A stretch of DNA of 64,000 nucleotides from Streptomyces sp. SM11 (GCF_002910905.1 NZ_NEUE01000277.1:32545-96544), one strand, 5' to 3'; numbered from the stretch's first letter, positions 24,239 through 33,218 are shown. Program-made: numbers and translations. Notes: a model not told the origin generated them from the letters alone.

Positions 24239-25579
24239 ATGACCGAAGTGCTTCTGCTGCTCGTCGCCCTGCTGCTCTGTGTCACCTGCGGCGCGTTCGT
24301 CGCGGCGGAGTTCTCCCTGACCACGGTGGAGCGCGGCGAGCTCGAACGAGCCGTCGAGCGGGGCGACCGGGGCGCCGCGAGCGCACTGAAGGCCGTTCGA
24401 AGCCTCACCTTCCAGCTCTCGGGCGCCCAGCTCGGCATCACCGTCACCAACCTGGTGATCGGCATGCTCTCCGAACCGTCCATCGCCAAGCTGATCCGGA
24501 GCCCCGTCGAGGCGGCGGGGCTGCCTCCCGCCGCCGCGTCCACCCTGGCGCTCGTCATCGGTACAGCGCTGTCCACGGTGGTCCTGATGGTGGTCGGCGA
24601 ACTGGTCCCGAAGAACTGGGCGATCTCCTCCCCGCTGGCCGTGGCCAAGGCGGTGGCCACACCGCAACGAGGGTTCACCGCGTTGTTCCGGCCCTTCATC
24701 AGCCACCTCAACAACACGGCCAACCGGATCCTGCGCCGCTTCGGTCTGGAACCGACCGAAGAACTGGCATCCGCGCGCAGCCCGCAGGAGCTGGTGGCAC
24801 TGGCCCGGCACTCCGCGAAGGCGGGGGCCCTGGAGGCGGACACGGCCGAGCTCTTCGTCCGCACCCTCAACCTCTCGGAGCTGACCGCGGAGAACGTGAT
24901 GACACCACGGGTCCAGGTGACCGCGCTGGACCTGCACGCGACGGCCGAGAACGTCGCCAACGCCACACGGGCGACCGGTCTGTCCCGCTTCCCCGTCTAC
25001 CGGGGCAGCCTGGACACCGTGGTCGGCGTGGCCCACATCAAGGACGTACTGGCGATCCCCGCCGACCGGCGGCCCCGCACCCGTGTCTCGGAACTGCTGC
25101 GCGAGCCCCTTCTCGTACCGGAGACACTCACCGTGGACCGGCTGCTGGACCGGCTGTCCGGAAGGCTCGCCATGGCCGTGGTCATCGACGAGTACGGCGG
25201 GACGGCCGGGGTCGCGACGCTGGAGGACATCGTGGAGGAAGTCGTCGGCGAGGTCCGGGACGAGCACGATCCGCACGAGACGCCCGACCTCGCCGCCGCC
25301 GGTGAGGACGCCGACGGGCGGATCCTGTGGTCGGCCGACGGGGCGGCGCGCACCGACCAGCTCCGCAGGATCGGTCTGCGGGTACCGGACGGACCCTACG
25401 AGACCCTCGCGGGGCTGATCGCCGCCGAGATCGGACGGATCCCGACGGTGGACGACAGCGTCGAGCTGGCGGGATGGCGGATCGATGTGGTGGACGCCTC
25501 GGGCCGCCGTGCCGCGCGGGCCCTGCTGCACGCCCCGCTGCCCGGATCCGAGGACGACCGGACGGAGGACGAACGGTGA
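24239..25579 (+). CDS. CNNM/CorC-type membrane protein with CBS domains (first of pair)
   Basis: 446 residues: an N-terminal DUF21 (CNNM) membrane domain with about four helices (EVLLLLVALLLCVTCGAF ... TLALVIGTALSTVVLMVVGELVPKNWA), a CBS pair (about 210-330; VMTPRVQVTALD, DEYGGTAGVATLEDIVEEVVGE) and a C-terminal CorC/HlyC domain (LAGLIAAEIGRIPTVDDSVEL). The family is annotated as hemolysin-like, and characterised members handle Mg2+ or Co2+. The stop overlaps the next start by 4 bases (GTGA). Confidence 0.92.
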   Translation: MTEVLLLLVALLLCVTCGAFVAAEFSLTTVERGELERAVERGDRGAASALKAVRSLTFQLSGAQLGITVTNLVIGMLSEPSIAKLIRSPVEAAGLPPAAASTLALVIGTALSTVVLMVVGELVPKNWAISSPLAVAKAVATPQRGFTALFRPFISHLNNTANRILRRFGLEPTEELASARSPQELVALARHSAKAGALEADTAELFVRTLNLSELTAENVMTPRVQVTALDLHATAENVANATRATGLSRFPVYRGSLDTVVGVAHIKDVLAIPADRRPRTRVSELLREPLLVPETLTVDRLLDRLSGRLAMAVVIDEYGGTAGVATLEDIVEEVVGEVRDEHDPHETPDLAAAGEDADGRILWSADGAARTDQLRRIGLRVPDGPYETLAGLIAAEIGRIPTVDDSVELAGWRIDVVDASGRRAARALLHAPLPGSEDDRTEDER

Positions 25580-26595
25580 TCGTTCTCCAGCTCTTCATCG
25601 GCCTGCTGACCCTGGTGGCCAACGCCTTCTTCGTCGGCGCCGAATTCGCCCTGATCTCCGTACGCCGCAGCCAGATCGAGCCGGAGGCGGAATCCGGCAA
25701 CCGGCGGGCGCGGAGCGTCATCTGGGGCCTGGAGCACGTCTCCGCGCTGCTCGCCGCCGCCCAGCTCGGCATCACGCTCTGCACGCTGGTGCTGGGCATC
25801 GTCGCCGAACCGGCCATCGCGCACCTGCTGGAGCCGGTGTTCGACGCGGTGGGGGTGGAACACGGGCTGGTCCACCCGCTGTCGTTCGTCATCGCGCTGA
25901 GTGTGGCGACCTATCTGCACATGCTGCTGGGCGAGATGGTCCCGAAGAACATCGCGCTGGCCGAACCGGCACGGAGCGCCCTGATCCTGGGTCCACCGCT
26001 GGTCGCGATGGCCCGTGCCCTGCGGCCGGTGATCTTCGCGATCAACGCGTTCGCCAACGCCCTGCTCAAACTGTTGCGGGTGGAGACGAAGGACGAGGTC
26101 GCCGCGACGTTCTCGGACGACGAACTGGCCCGGCTGGTGCAGGACGCCGGGGCCGCCGGACTCGTCGACGACCGCTCCGCACAACGGCTCCACCACGCCC
26201 TGGAGCTGGGCCGTCGGCCGGTGCGGGATGTGGTGATGCCGGTCGACCGGGTGCTGTACGCCAGGGTCGGCACCACCCCGGAGGAGCTGGAACGGCTCTC
26301 GTCCGAGTCCGGGTTCTCCCGCTTCCCGGTGATGGACAGCGAGCAGCGCATCCTCGGCTACCTCCATGTGAAGGACGCCCTGGACGCGACGCCCCGCGAC
26401 GTTCCCTTCCCGGTGACGGCGATGCGGCCGATCGCCCGCGTCCGGGCGGCGACTCCGCTGGACGACGTACTCACCGCTCTGCGGCGCAGCCGGACCCACC
26501 TGGCGGCCGTCCTCGACGAGGACGACCGGTTGGCGGGCATGGTCACGATGGAGGACGTGCTCCGCGAACTCGTCGGGCGGCCGCAGTCCCGCTGA
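25576..26595 (+). CDS. CNNM/CBS-domain membrane protein (second of pair)
   Basis: 339 residues; a paralogue of the preceding gene, starting at a GTG that overlaps its stop. The DUF21 membrane domain (LFIGLLTLVANAFFVGAEFALISVRR, LHMLLGEMVPKNIALAEP) and a CBS pair (VVMPVDRVLYARV, HLAAVLDEDDRLAGMVTMEDVLRELVG) are present, but it ends after the CBS pair and lacks the CorC/HlyC C-terminal domain of its partner. Tandem pairs of this kind probably form a heteromeric transporter. Confidence 0.92.
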   Translation: MIVLQLFIGLLTLVANAFFVGAEFALISVRRSQIEPEAESGNRRARSVIWGLEHVSALLAAAQLGITLCTLVLGIVAEPAIAHLLEPVFDAVGVEHGLVHPLSFVIALSVATYLHMLLGEMVPKNIALAEPARSALILGPPLVAMARALRPVIFAINAFANALLKLLRVETKDEVAATFSDDELARLVQDAGAAGLVDDRSAQRLHHALELGRRPVRDVVMPVDRVLYARVGTTPEELERLSSESGFSRFPVMDSEQRILGYLHVKDALDATPRDVPFPVTAMRPIARVRAATPLDDVLTALRRSRTHLAAVLDEDDRLAGMVTMEDVLRELVGRPQSR

Positions 26596-26661
26596 CCTGC
26601 CGACCTGCCGATCAGCTGCCTGGCTCGCTCGGCCGGCCAGCCGGACAGCAGGCCCTCACGG

Positions 26662-26676
26662 TAGAATCACCGGGTC
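26662..26676 (+). promoter_or_regulatory. -10 box of the GDSL hydrolase gene (leaderless style)
   Basis: TAGAAT at 26662-26667, nine bases before the ATG, so transcription should start at or next to the start codon. Confidence 0.6.
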
Positions 26677-27546
26677 ATGGAACTGAATGCCTCCTACACC
26701 AGTCTCGTCGCGGTCGGTGACTCGTTCACCGAGGGCATGTCGGACCTGCTCCCCAACGGCACGTACCGCGGCTGGGCCGACGTCCTCGCCTCCCGGCTGG
26801 CGTCCCGGTCCCCCGGTTTCCGGTACGCCAACCTCGCCGTACGCGGGAAGCTCATCGGCCAGATCGTCGACGACCAGGTGGGGGCGGCGGCCGAGCTCCG
26901 AGCCGATGTGGTCACGCTCGTCGGCGGACTCAACGACACGCTGCGCCCGAAGTGCGACATGGGCCTGGTCAAGGGGCGACTGGAAGAAGCCGTGGAACGC
27001 CTGGCCCCGTCCTGCGGGCGTCTCGTCCTGATGCGCAGCCCCGGGCGCGACGGACCGGTGATGGAGCGGTTCCGCCCCCGCATGGAGGAGCTGTTCTCCC
27101 TGATCGACGACCTGGCCGGCCGGCACGGGGCCTCGGTGGTCGATCTCTACGGGGCCCCCTCGCTCGCGGACCCCCGGATGTGGGACGTCGACCGCTTGCA
27201 CCTCACCGCCGATGGACACCGGCGCGTCGCCGAGGCCGTCTGGCAGACGCTGGGGCTTCCGGCCGAGCTCGACTGGCGGACGCCGTTCCCCGCGACCGCG
27301 CCGCCGCGCTGGGCGGCCCGGCGGTCCGAGGACATCCGCTTCGCCCGCCGTCACCTGGCCCCTTGGATCGGGCGACGGCTCACCGGCCGCTCCTCCGGCG
27401 ACGGCCGCTCGGGCGCACAGTTCGACACCGCGACGGGCAGGGCCTTCTGGATCACTCCCGCGGACGCCGAAGCCCCCGGCCCGGTGACGGCATGGAGCCG
27501 CGCCGTCTCTCCCGACGCCACGGTGAGCACACCCGAAGCCGACTGA
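26677..27546 (+). CDS. SGNH/GDSL-family hydrolase
   Basis: 289 residues. Block I is VAVGDSFTEGM (nucleophile Ser), block III GGLNDTLRP, and block V DRLHLTADGHRRVAE with the catalytic Asp and His. There is no signal peptide, so it is probably cytoplasmic. The C-terminal 75 residues are basic and not part of the SGNH core. Substrate unknown (ester or lipid). Three tandem copies of GACTGAGCT (27541-27567) span the stop codon. Confidence 0.88.
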   Translation: MELNASYTSLVAVGDSFTEGMSDLLPNGTYRGWADVLASRLASRSPGFRYANLAVRGKLIGQIVDDQVGAAAELRADVVTLVGGLNDTLRPKCDMGLVKGRLEEAVERLAPSCGRLVLMRSPGRDGPVMERFRPRMEELFSLIDDLAGRHGASVVDLYGAPSLADPRMWDVDRLHLTADGHRRVAEAVWQTLGLPAELDWRTPFPATAPPRWAARRSEDIRFARRHLAPWIGRRLTGRSSGDGRSGAQFDTATGRAFWITPADAEAPGPVTAWSRAVSPDATVSTPEAD

Positions 27547-27567
27547 GCTGACTGAGCTGACTGAGCG
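27541..27567. repeat. tandem 9-base repeat over the GDSL stop codon
   Basis: GACTGAGCT, GACTGAGCT, GACTGAGCG: three copies head to tail. The first contains the TGA stop. It probably arose by slippage. Confidence 0.8.
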
Positions 27568-27661
27568 ACCTGACCAGATGCCGCCGAGGGCTGAGCCTTC
27601 GTCCGTTCCTTCGTAGCAAGCCACAAACCAGGGCACGTCGCCGGCCTGCACAAACCGCCAG

Positions 27662-27675
27662 TAGAATCCCTTTAC
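27662..27675 (+). promoter_or_regulatory. -10 box of purB (leaderless style)
   Basis: TAGAAT at 27662-27667, eight bases before the GTG start, the same hexamer and almost the same spacing as the preceding gene. Confidence 0.6.
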
Positions 27676-29118
27676 GTGACTGCTGTGTCTGCGAAGTCTC
27701 GCATCCCCAATGTCCTGGCCGGCCGCTACGCCTCTGCGGAGCTGGCCGTCCTCTGGTCCCCCGAGCAGAAGGTGAAGCTGGAGCGTCAGCTGTGGCTGGC
27801 GGTGCTGCGCGCTCAGAAGGACCTCGGGATCGAGGTGCCCGACGCCGCGCTGGCCGACTACGAGCGTGTGCTGGACCAGGTCGACCTGGTCTCGATCGCC
27901 GAGCGCGAGAAGATCACCCGGCATGACGTGAAGGCCCGGATCGAGGAGTTCAACGCCCTCGCCGGTCATGAGCAGGTCCACAAGGGCATGACCTCCCGGG
28001 ACCTGACGGAAAACGTCGAGCAGCTCCAGATCCGCCTTTCGCTGGAGCTGATGCGCAACCGCACCGTGGCCGTACTGGCCCGGCTCGGCAAGCTCGCGGC
28101 CGAATACCGCGAGCTCGTCATCGCCGGACGCTCGCACAATGTCGCCGCGCAGGCGACGACGCTGGGCAAGCGCTTCGCGACTGCGGCCGACGAGCTGCTG
28201 GTCGCCCACGGCCGCCTGGAGGACCTCCTCTCCCGCTATCCGCTGCGGGGGATCAAGGGCCCGGTCGGCACGGCGCAGGACATGCTGGACCTGCTCGGCG
28301 GCGACGCGGGCAAGCTCGCCGACCTGGAGCAGCGCATCGCCGGACACCTCGGCTTCGCCGAGGCGTTCACCTCTGTCGGTCAGGTCTACCCCCGATCGCT
28401 CGACTACGACGTGGTCACCGCTCTGGTCCAGCTCGCCGCGGCGCCCTCCTCGGTGGCGAAGACCATCCGGCTGATGGCCGGCCACGAGCTGGTGACCGAG
28501 GGCTTCAAGCCCGGCCAGGTCGGCTCGTCGGCGATGCCGCACAAGATGAACACGCGCTCCTGCGAGCGGGTGAACGGTCTGATGGTGATCCTGCGTGGCT
28601 ACGCCTCGATGACGGGTGAGCTGGCGGGCGACCAGTGGAACGAAGGCGACGTGTCCTGCTCCGTCGTCCGCCGGGTGGCGCTTCCGGACGCGTTCTTCGC
28701 GTTCGACGGCCTCCTGGAGACCTTCCTGACGGTGCTGGACGAGTTCGGCGCGTTCCCCGCGGTCGTGGGACGCGAGCTGGACCGCTATCTTCCGTTCCTG
28801 GCCACCACCAAGGTCCTGATGGGCGCCGTACGGGCCGGGGTGGGCCGCGAGGTGGCCCACGAGGCGATCAAGGAGAACGCGGTCGCCTCCGCCCTCGCGA
28901 TGCGGGAGCGGGGTGCCGAGCGCAACGAGCTGCTCGACAAGCTCGCCGCGGACGAGCGGATCCCGCTGGACCGCGCGCAGTTGGACGAGTTGATGGCCGA
29001 CAAGCTCTCGTTCACGGGTGCCGCCGGCGACCAGGTCTCGGCGCTGGTCGCCCGGATCGAGGAGATCACCAAGCAGTACCCCGAGGCCGCGAACTACGCC
29101 CCCGGCTCGATCCTCTGA
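27676..29118 (+). CDS. purB: adenylosuccinate lyase
   Basis: 480 residues, GTG start. Catalyses two purine steps (SAICAR to AICAR, adenylosuccinate to AMP). The fumarase/aspartase-superfamily signature GSSAMPHKMNTRSCER (catalytic Ser loop) is at about 290, the HxxxxxxMTSRDLTE region at about 100, and RSHNVAAQATT at about 153. It belongs to the longer actinobacterial PurB type. Transcription is probably leaderless from the TAGAAT box. The Mug-type glycosylase gene follows 19 bases downstream. Confidence 0.95.
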   Translation: MTAVSAKSRIPNVLAGRYASAELAVLWSPEQKVKLERQLWLAVLRAQKDLGIEVPDAALADYERVLDQVDLVSIAEREKITRHDVKARIEEFNALAGHEQVHKGMTSRDLTENVEQLQIRLSLELMRNRTVAVLARLGKLAAEYRELVIAGRSHNVAAQATTLGKRFATAADELLVAHGRLEDLLSRYPLRGIKGPVGTAQDMLDLLGGDAGKLADLEQRIAGHLGFAEAFTSVGQVYPRSLDYDVVTALVQLAAAPSSVAKTIRLMAGHELVTEGFKPGQVGSSAMPHKMNTRSCERVNGLMVILRGYASMTGELAGDQWNEGDVSCSVVRRVALPDAFFAFDGLLETFLTVLDEFGAFPAVVGRELDRYLPFLATTKVLMGAVRAGVGREVAHEAIKENAVASALAMRERGAERNELLDKLAADERIPLDRAQLDELMADKLSFTGAAGDQVSALVARIEEITKQYPEAANYAPGSIL

Positions 29119-29137
29119 CCGGCACCGCCCTCACCGC

Positions 29138-29719
29138 ATGACGCCCGAAGAGCTGAGCGCCGCCCGTGGCCGCATCGTCCCCGATGTGACCGCGGGCGGT
29201 CTGCGTGTGCTCTTCTGCGGCATCAACCCGAGCCTGATGACCGCGGCGACGGGCCACCATTTCGCCCACCCCGGTAACCGGTTCTGGCCGGTGCTGCACC
29301 GCTCGGGTTTCACGCCCCGGCAGCTGCACCCGTCGGAACAGGCCGACCTTCTCGGCCACGGGCTCGGCATCACGAACGTGGTGGCGCGGGCCACCGCACG
29401 GGCCGACGAACTCGACGCTGAGGAGTTCCGGGAGGGTGGGGCTGCTCTGACGGCGAAGGTCCAGCGGCTCGCGCCACAGTGGCTCGCGGTGGTCGGCATC
29501 ACCGCCTACCGCACGGCCTTCGGGGAGCCCCGGGCCCGCATCGGCCCCCAGGACCGCACGGTCGGCAGCGCCCGCGTGTGGGCTCTCCCCAACCCCAGCG
29601 GCCTCAACGCCCACTGGACGGTCCAGAGCATGACCGAGGAATACGCCCGCCTCCGAAACGCCGTGCTCACCCGGCACCCGGCCGACCGGCCTGCCGCCGA
29701 CCCCACCCCGGCCGGCTGA
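29138..29719 (+). CDS. mug: G/U mismatch-specific DNA glycosylase (Mug family)
   Basis: 193 residues. Uracil-DNA glycosylase superfamily family 2: GINPSLMTAATGHHFAHPGNRFWPVL is the uracil pocket and catalytic Asn loop, and NPSGLNAHW the DNA-intercalating loop. Acts in base excision repair of U:G and ethenocytosine. The ATG at 29138 lies 19 bases after purB, so co-transcription is likely although the ribosome binding site is weak. Confidence 0.9.
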   Translation: MTPEELSAARGRIVPDVTAGGLRVLFCGINPSLMTAATGHHFAHPGNRFWPVLHRSGFTPRQLHPSEQADLLGHGLGITNVVARATARADELDAEEFREGGAALTAKVQRLAPQWLAVVGITAYRTAFGEPRARIGPQDRTVGSARVWALPNPSGLNAHWTVQSMTEEYARLRNAVLTRHPADRPAADPTPAG

Positions 29720-29737
29720 ACTGCCCCTCCCCCGGCC

Positions 29738-30025
29738 TCACGCGTCCCGGTTGCGGACCGCCCACCATCCCGCCAGGAGCGCTGCTGCCGCCCACACGGC
29801 TGCCACCGCCAGGCCGGTCCACGGCCCCAGGCCGTCCTCCGGATTCTGGTGCAGCACCGCCTGTCCCGCGCGGTCGGGCAGATACCGCACCACTGCGGTG
29901 GCGACGTCCGCGAACACGAAGGGGACGATCAGAAGAAGCGGTATGAGCAGGCTGAGCACCGCGACCGCGCTGCGCAGGAGCGCTGTGAGACCCGCCGCGA
30001 GCAGCGCCATCAGCGCGAGATGGAT
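29738..30025 (-). pseudogene. C-terminal stump of an ABC-2-type permease
   Basis: About 90 residues remain: two hydrophobic helices (LLAAGLTALLRSAVAVLSLL ... and LAVAAVWAAAALLAGWWAV) and the usual end WWAVRNRDA, as in the last quarter of Streptomyces ABC-2 permeases. The N-terminal three quarters and any partner ATPase gene are missing; upstream the frame continues only into unrelated sequence. The stump faces the response regulator gene, so one deletion probably removed the permease start and the histidine kinase. Confidence 0.7.
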
Positions 30026-30125
30026 CCCCCCTCCCCGCTGCTGGGCGGGAAGGCGCGGATGGAGTCGAGGGAGGGTCGTTGGCGGGTGTGCGTGGGCCTT
30101 CCTCTGGACGGCATACGCTGGTCGG

Positions 30126-30777
30126 ATGCCCTTCACCGTTCTTCTGGTCGATGACGAGCCCCTGGTGCGCGCCGGTCTGCGTGCCGTGCTGGAGGCCCAG
30201 CCCGATATCGAGGTGGTGGGCGAGGCTGCGGACGGCGCCGCGGTCATCCCCCTGGTGAACCGATTGCGGCCCGATGTGGTGGCGATGGATGTCCGGATGC
30301 CGCTGATGGACGGCATCGAGGCGAGCCCGGCTGGTGCTGCGTACGGTGCCGGATCCCCCGAAGATCCTGGTGGTGACGACGTTCGAGAACGACGAGTACG
30401 TGTATGAGGCGTTGAGAGCGGGGGCCGACGGCTTTCTGCTCAAGCGAGCCAGGCCCGCGGAGATCGTGCACGCCGTGCGTCTGGTGGCCGAGGGGGAATC
30501 GCTGCTGTTCCCGGCGGCGGTCCGGCAGCTCGCCGCCGGGTACGGGACGGACAAGGCACGGGCAGCCCTCGACCGGGCGGCGCTCACCGACCGGGAGGCG
30601 GCAGTGCTCCGGTTGATGGCCCGGGGGCTGTCGAACGCGGAGATCGCGGCCGACCTCGTCGTCGGGATCCAGACGGTGAAATCCCATGTCAGCTCGGTCC
30701 TGGCGAAGTTGGGGGCGCGGGACCGTACACAGGCGGTCATCGCCGCCTACGAGTCCGGATTCGTCGCTCCGGGGTGA
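30126..30777 (+). pseudogene. NarL/LuxR-type response regulator, single-base frameshift
   Basis: The receiver domain starts normally (FTVLLVDDEPLVRAGLRAV, phospho-Asp in VVAMDVRMPLMDG) and reads to GIEA at 30323. The remainder, PKILVVTTFENDEYVYEALR through the LuxR helix-turn-helix (LTDREAAVLRLMARGLSNAEIAADLVVG), is in the next frame. Removing the single G at 30325 restores GIEATRLVLRTVPDPP, a typical sequence. As written, the DNA-binding half cannot be made. No histidine kinase gene is nearby. It could be a real mutation or an assembly error. Confidence 0.85.
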
Positions 30778-30877
30778 CCCAGGTTGCGGCTCTATACCGG
30801 CTTCCCTCGCTGGTCGCAGGGCTCCCGGCCAACGAGTACGATCCGGCAGACATGCGCACGAGCTGGGAGGACATACC

Positions 30878-32035
30878 GTGGGCCGGCTGACCGGTGGGGA
30901 CCCGTCGCTGTTGCGGCGGATCAATTCCGCGGTAGTGCTGCACGCCCTGAGGGGGGCCGACGCGCCGACGCTGACGGACCTGACACGGATCACGGGGCTG
31001 TCCCGGCCGACGGTCGAAGGGGTCGTCGAGGGGCTGTTCGAAGCAGGACTCGTGGTCGAGGCCGTGCCCGACGAGAGTGAGGCCCGGCGCCAGGGGCGTC
31101 CTGCCCGCAGGTTCCGTTTCCGGGCCGAGGCGGGGCACCTCCTCGGGGTGGAGATCGGCCCGCACCGGGTGTCGGCGCTCATCTCGGGGCTCGACGGCCG
31201 GATCGTCGGGGCGGGCTCCCGCGCGGTGTCGGAGAGCGCCGGCGCGGACGACCGGCTCGACCAGGTACGGGCCGTCATCGCGGACGTGCTGCGGCGCACC
31301 GGGGTGGCCCGGAGCAGTCTGCGTGCCGTCGGTGTGGGCAGTCCCGGGATCGTGGAGGCCGACGGCACCGTGCGGCTGGGTACGGCCTTGCCGGACTGGA
31401 CCGGCCTCGCGCTCGGGGAGCGGCTCCGCCGTTCGTTCCGCTGCCCCGTGCTGGTCGAGAACGACGCCAACGCCGCAGCGGTGGCCGAGCACTGGAAGGG
31501 CGCGGCCACCGATTCCGATGACGTGGTCTTCGTGCTGGCGGGGCTGAGCCCCGGAGCGGGGTCCTTGATCGGCGGGCGTCTGCACCGGGGGTTCGGCGGG
31601 GCCGCCGGGGAGATCGGCGCTCTACACCTGCTGGGCAGGGACGTGACGCCGGAGCATCTGCTGTCGACGACGGACACGCCGCTGGACCCGCTGGACGAGC
31701 ATGCGGTGGCCGCGGTGTTCGCCAAGGCCCGGGAGGGCGACGCGAGGGCCCAGGCAGCGGTCGAGCGGTTCCTCCAGCGGCTGGTGCACGATGTGGCGGC
31801 GCTGGTGCTGGCTCTCGACCCGGAGCTGGTTGTGGTCGGGGGCTGGGCCGCCGGACTGGACGGGGTGCTGGAACCTCTCCGCCAGGAGCTGGCCCGCTAC
31901 TGCCTGCGCCCGCCCCGGGTGACCTTGTCGCTGCTCGGAGAGGCCGCCGTCGCGACAGGGGCGCTGCGGCTCGCCCTGGACCACGTCGAGGAGCAACTGT
32001 TCGCCGTCGACGGGGCCGTTACCGCCCGCCGCTGA
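30878..32035 (+). CDS. ROK family transcriptional regulator
   Basis: 385 residues, GTG start with GGGAGGACATACC upstream. The N-terminal winged helix-turn-helix (LTRITGLSRPTVEGVVEGLF) is followed by a ROK sugar-kinase-like domain (GVGSPGIVEADGTVRLG, VENDANAAAVAEHW, GGAAGEIGALHLLG). The zinc-binding CxCGxxGCxE motif of most ROK proteins is absent after GEIG, so ligand handling may differ. A very strong bidirectional terminator follows. Confidence 0.88.
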   Translation: MGRLTGGDPSLLRRINSAVVLHALRGADAPTLTDLTRITGLSRPTVEGVVEGLFEAGLVVEAVPDESEARRQGRPARRFRFRAEAGHLLGVEIGPHRVSALISGLDGRIVGAGSRAVSESAGADDRLDQVRAVIADVLRRTGVARSSLRAVGVGSPGIVEADGTVRLGTALPDWTGLALGERLRRSFRCPVLVENDANAAAVAEHWKGAATDSDDVVFVLAGLSPGAGSLIGGRLHRGFGGAAGEIGALHLLGRDVTPEHLLSTTDTPLDPLDEHAVAAVFAKAREGDARAQAAVERFLQRLVHDVAALVLALDPELVVVGGWAAGLDGVLEPLRQELARYCLRPPRVTLSLLGEAAVATGALRLALDHVEEQLFAVDGAVTARR

Positions 32036-32090
32036 CGATCCGCCGCCGCCCGCCCGGAGAGGGCCGGGTCGCGGATGCTGTACAACACGT

Positions 32091-32138
32091 GCCCGCCGTT
32101 TCTCCCGAGGGCCGGAGTCCTCGGGAGAAACGGCGGGC
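32091..32138. terminator. bidirectional terminator between ROK and GntR genes
   Basis: Perfect 20-base arms (GCCCGCCGTTTCTCCCGAGG and complement) around an 8-base loop GCCGGAGT, between two convergent genes. Confidence 0.92.
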
Positions 32139-32161
32139 GTGGGCCGAGCGGGCCGGGGGCG

Positions 32162-32932
32162 TCAGGAGGCCTGGCGCTCCGGCTGATCGTCGTGGCTGAT
32201 CTCCAGCGCGCCGGAGTCCCCGAAGGTGAGTCGGCAGGTGTCCGCGCGGTAGGTGGCGACGGACACGGCCGCCGTGCCGTCCACGGTGAAGTAGCGGGTG
32301 GTGACGACGAGGACGGGGGCGCCGGGGAGCCGGTCCAGTTCCTTGGCGTCGTCCGCCCGCGCGGAGCCGAGCTCCACCGAGCGGTCCTGACCCTGCAGTC
32401 CGAGCCGGTGCAGCTCGCGCAGCACACTGCGGGCGCGGACGGCACCGGACGGGGCCTCGATGGCGGAGAGGTCGGGCACCGAGGTGGCGGGGATGTAGAG
32501 GAGTTCCGCCGCTACCGCCTGCCCCTGGGTGTCACGGATACGGCGCACCACGTGCACCGGTTCGGCGGGGTTCGTTCCGAGCATGGCGGCCACCGCCGCC
32601 GGGGCCTTGTCCATGGTGCTCTCGACCGGCTGCCAGGCCTCGCCGCTGACACCGCCCGTCCATTCGTGCTGGGCGGTGGAGACGGCGATGCCCACGCGCG
32701 GCGGGGCGACGGTCGTCCCGACTCCACGACGGCGCTGCAGCCTGCCTTCGAGTTCGAGCTGCTCCAGAGCCTGCCGGAGCGTGGCTCGCGCGACACCGAA
32801 CCGCGCCGCGAGGTCCCGCTCGTTGGGCAGGATCTCCCCCACCGCAAAGTCCGAGTCGAGTGCCTCACTGAGCACGGTCTTGAGGTGCCAGTACTTCGGC
32901 TCCTGAACCGATTCCAGCTGCGTGGTCCCCAC
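32162..32932 (-). CDS. GntR family regulator, HutC subfamily (UTRA domain)
   Basis: 256 residues. The N-terminal GntR winged helix (YWHLKTVLSEALDSDFAVGE, LPNERDLAARFGVARATLRQALEQLELEGRL) is joined to a C-terminal UTRA ligand domain (PVHVVRRIRDTQGQAVAAEL, VVTTRYFTVDGTAAVSVATY). The GTG at 32932 was chosen because GGAGGACAGG precedes it; an upstream GTG at 32950 lacks a site. A DasR-like palindrome (33026-33039) lies about 95 bases upstream, suggesting autoregulation by an amino-sugar-type effector (inference). Confidence 0.9.
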   Translation of the reverse strand: MGTTQLESVQEPKYWHLKTVLSEALDSDFAVGEILPNERDLAARFGVARATLRQALEQLELEGRLQRRRGVGTTVAPPRVGIAVSTAQHEWTGGVSGEAWQPVESTMDKAPAAVAAMLGTNPAEPVHVVRRIRDTQGQAVAAELLYIPATSVPDLSAIEAPSGAVRARSVLRELHRLGLQGQDRSVELGSARADDAKELDRLPGAPVLVVTTRYFTVDGTAAVSVATYRADTCRLTFGDSGALEISHDDQPERQAS

Positions 32933-33025
32933 CCTGTCCTCCGCAATCACCCAAGCGTCTTTTTCCGCGACGTTATTTATTAAAGGTTCCTGTCTTAAGT
33001 GGAGACCCTAGGACGGCATACCCCC

Positions 33026-33039
33026 TTGGTCAAGACCAA
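33026..33039. promoter_or_regulatory. dre-like GntR operator candidate
   Basis: TTGGTC-AA-GACCAA. The core TGGTC..GACCA matches the known DasR (dre) consensus TGGTCTAGACCA except for one centre base. It lies upstream of the GntR gene and between it and the broken sigma factor gene. Confidence 0.6.
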
Positions 33040-33218
33040 TACTTATTCCGTAACGGAGCGAAACGGGACTCTGGCGCAGAGTGTTCACACGGCGTTCGTG
33101 GCGCCGTGAGGCGCGCGCAGCGCAGAGCCCCGCCATCGCGACGGATGACGGGGCTCTGACCAGGCCCGCGGCGAACTCGCGGGACCACCGGGTCGGGGTG
33201 GGCCGGTGGTGCTTTTGG

